A stretch of 33,763 nt of DNA from Celeribacter halophilus (GTDB lineage Bacteria; Pseudomonadota; Alphaproteobacteria; Rhodobacterales; Rhodobacteraceae), in assembly GCF_900114135.1 (NCBI RefSeq), contig NZ_FORY01000025.1:1-33763 (forward strand), read 5' to 3'. The notes under the pieces are model-generated. The model ran no database searches. It worked only from the letters and a program-made list of their open reading frames with translations, and had not been told where the DNA came from. This document shows positions 33,165 through 33,763 of this stretch, in pieces (position 1 is the first letter of the stretch; each line of letters starts with the position of its first letter). The position numbers and the translations under genes were made by a program.

Positions 33165-33473
33165 ATGCTTATTCAACTCGTTAACATCAAGGTTCAGGAT
33201 GGTACGCGGGACACCTTTCTTGAGGCGTTCACAATCAACTGTGAGGGTACTCGCAAAGAACCGGGCAATATTCGTTTTGACCTTCTGCATGATCCTGAAG
33301 ACGACAATAATTTCTTTGTATACGAGATCTTCGAGAGTGAGGCCGCGCTCGACGAGCATCGCAAAACAGATCACTACCAGACTTGTGTGAAGATGATTGA
33401 CCCGATCACTTTGGGCGGCCGTTCAAAAACCTACTTTACGCCTGTGCTCGTGCAGGATGCGGTGGGCGCGTAG
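33165..33473 (+). CDS. lsrG: Phospho-AI-2 isomerase LsrG
   Basis: This 102-aa protein of the antibiotic-biosynthesis-monooxygenase-like (ABM) fold has the size and pattern of LsrG: VNIKVQDGTRDTFLEAF, EPGNIRFDLLHDPED and NFFVYEIFESEAALDEHRKT followed by HYQTCV. LsrG converts phospho-DPD into 3-hydroxy-2,4-pentadione-5-phosphate, clearing the LsrR inducer. In E. coli it ends the lsrACDBFG operon, whereas here it follows lsrK after 33 bp, on the opposite transcript. The frame is open to 33132, but ATG 33165 has GAAAGG 8 nt upstream and begins the fold. No clear terminator follows. Confidence 0.9.
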   Translation: MLIQLVNIKVQDGTRDTFLEAFTINCEGTRKEPGNIRFDLLHDPEDDNNFFVYEIFESEAALDEHRKTDHYQTCVKMIDPITLGGRSKTYFTPVLVQDAVGA

Positions 33474-33658
33474 GTCGCTAACGCATCAGGCACTATGTCT
33501 GGCGGCAGCAAATTCAGTGTCTTTAGGGCATCCAAAGCTGCAGAGACGCTCCGATGGTATGGGTTGTTGAACGCTTGGGCGGAGATTGTCTGATCCTCTG
33601 GTCGCTGCGCCTTTTTATGCGCCTGACAAATGTGCGGTGTGTAAACCCGAAACATCTT

Positions 33659-33763
33659 GACACGCTGTGACACGCTGCGACACGCTGCGACACGCTGCGA
33701 CACGCTGCGACACGCTGCGACACGCTGCGACACGCTGCGACACGCTGCGACACGCTGCGACAC
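33659..33763. repeat. 10-bp tandem repeat running off the right edge
   Basis: The unit CACGCTGCGA is repeated from about 33661 to the last base, about ten copies. The first unit has one change (CACGCTGTGA); nine exact copies follow, then a partial CAC. The period equals about one helical turn, and each unit holds the near-palindrome CGCTGCG. All copies after the first are identical, which points to recent expansion by slippage, or to constraint. Its full length is unknown because the window stops inside it. The stretch 33474-33658 between lsrG and this repeat shows no gene, hairpin or other feature I can support. Confidence 0.9.

Noticed and set aside
24601-33473. Rhamnose or ribose uptake and catabolism operon
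   Set aside because: The RbsABC/RhaSTPQ-like transporters look similar at family level, but LsrB, LsrK and LsrG each carry residues or blocks specific to the AI-2 system, and no isomerase for rhamnose is present.
33431-33763. Minus-strand open frame through the 10-bp tandem repeat and into the end of lsrG
   Set aside because: Its first part is a translated repeat and its last 43 bp overlap lsrG. I recognise no family, and no ribosome site precedes the ATG at 33655. It could be the end of a gene beyond the window, but nothing supports that.
33659-33763. CRISPR array
   Set aside because: The 10-bp units are directly abutting, with no unique spacers.

Overview
The window looks like part of a plasmid (or chromid) from a marine alphaproteobacterium of the Roseobacter group (Rhodobacteraceae). 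The reasons are a RepA/RPA-type replication initiator transcribed divergently from parAB, with an iteron-bearing origin between them, and an adjacent exopolysaccharide (EPS) cluster. Roseobacter 'biofilm plasmids' of the RepA-I type are known to have this combination. The organism assignment is inferred from gene types and protein character; no database was searched.

Layout. (1) 1-3480: sugar-nucleotide supply, with a galU fragment cut by the left edge, manC (GDP-mannose pyrophosphorylase/mannose-6-phosphate isomerase) and manB (phosphomannomutase), closed by a strong hairpin. (2) 3511-4287: a PPP-family metallophosphoesterase. (3) 4348-8199: the replication/partition module parB-parA | origin (DnaA-box-like site, A+T-rich stretch, three 22-bp iterons, inverted repeat) | repA. 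(4) 8249-18022: a polysaccharide assembly block. It holds a Wzy-like polymerase (+ strand) converging on a minus-strand series: YjbH/GfcD-like barrel, YjbF/GfcB-like lipoprotein, ugd, an Alg14/Alg13-like split glycosyltransferase, a Wzx-like flippase, a GT4, a sulfotransferase, a polysaccharide pyruvyl transferase and a second GT4. (5) 20447-24570: the divergent export set, a Wzc-like tyrosine autokinase, a Wza-like lipoprotein and a tiny Ala/Gly/Thr-rich secreted protein resembling GfcA/YjbE. Together (4) and (5) resemble the gfc/yjb systems of enterobacteria but without a GfcC. The predicted product is an acidic polysaccharide that may carry uronate, pyruvate and sulfate.

(6) 24601-33473: a nearly complete Lsr system for importing and degrading the quorum-sensing signal autoinducer-2 (AI-2). 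lsrA-lsrC-lsrD-lsrB plus a class II aldolase run on the minus strand, divergent from lsrR-lsrK-lsrG on the plus strand. LsrF, the usual last enzyme, is absent. The operon position where it would sit is taken by a zinc-type class II aldolase that ends where its usual two-domain relatives continue into a short-chain dehydrogenase. No luxS is seen in the window, so the system may act on AI-2 made by other species. (7) 33659-33763: a 10-bp tandem repeat running off the right edge.

The modules suggest a surface-attachment plasmid: it makes and exports an anionic polysaccharide and also takes up and consumes a community signal. No priming glycosyltransferase, transposase, tRNA, rRNA or CRISPR array was found.
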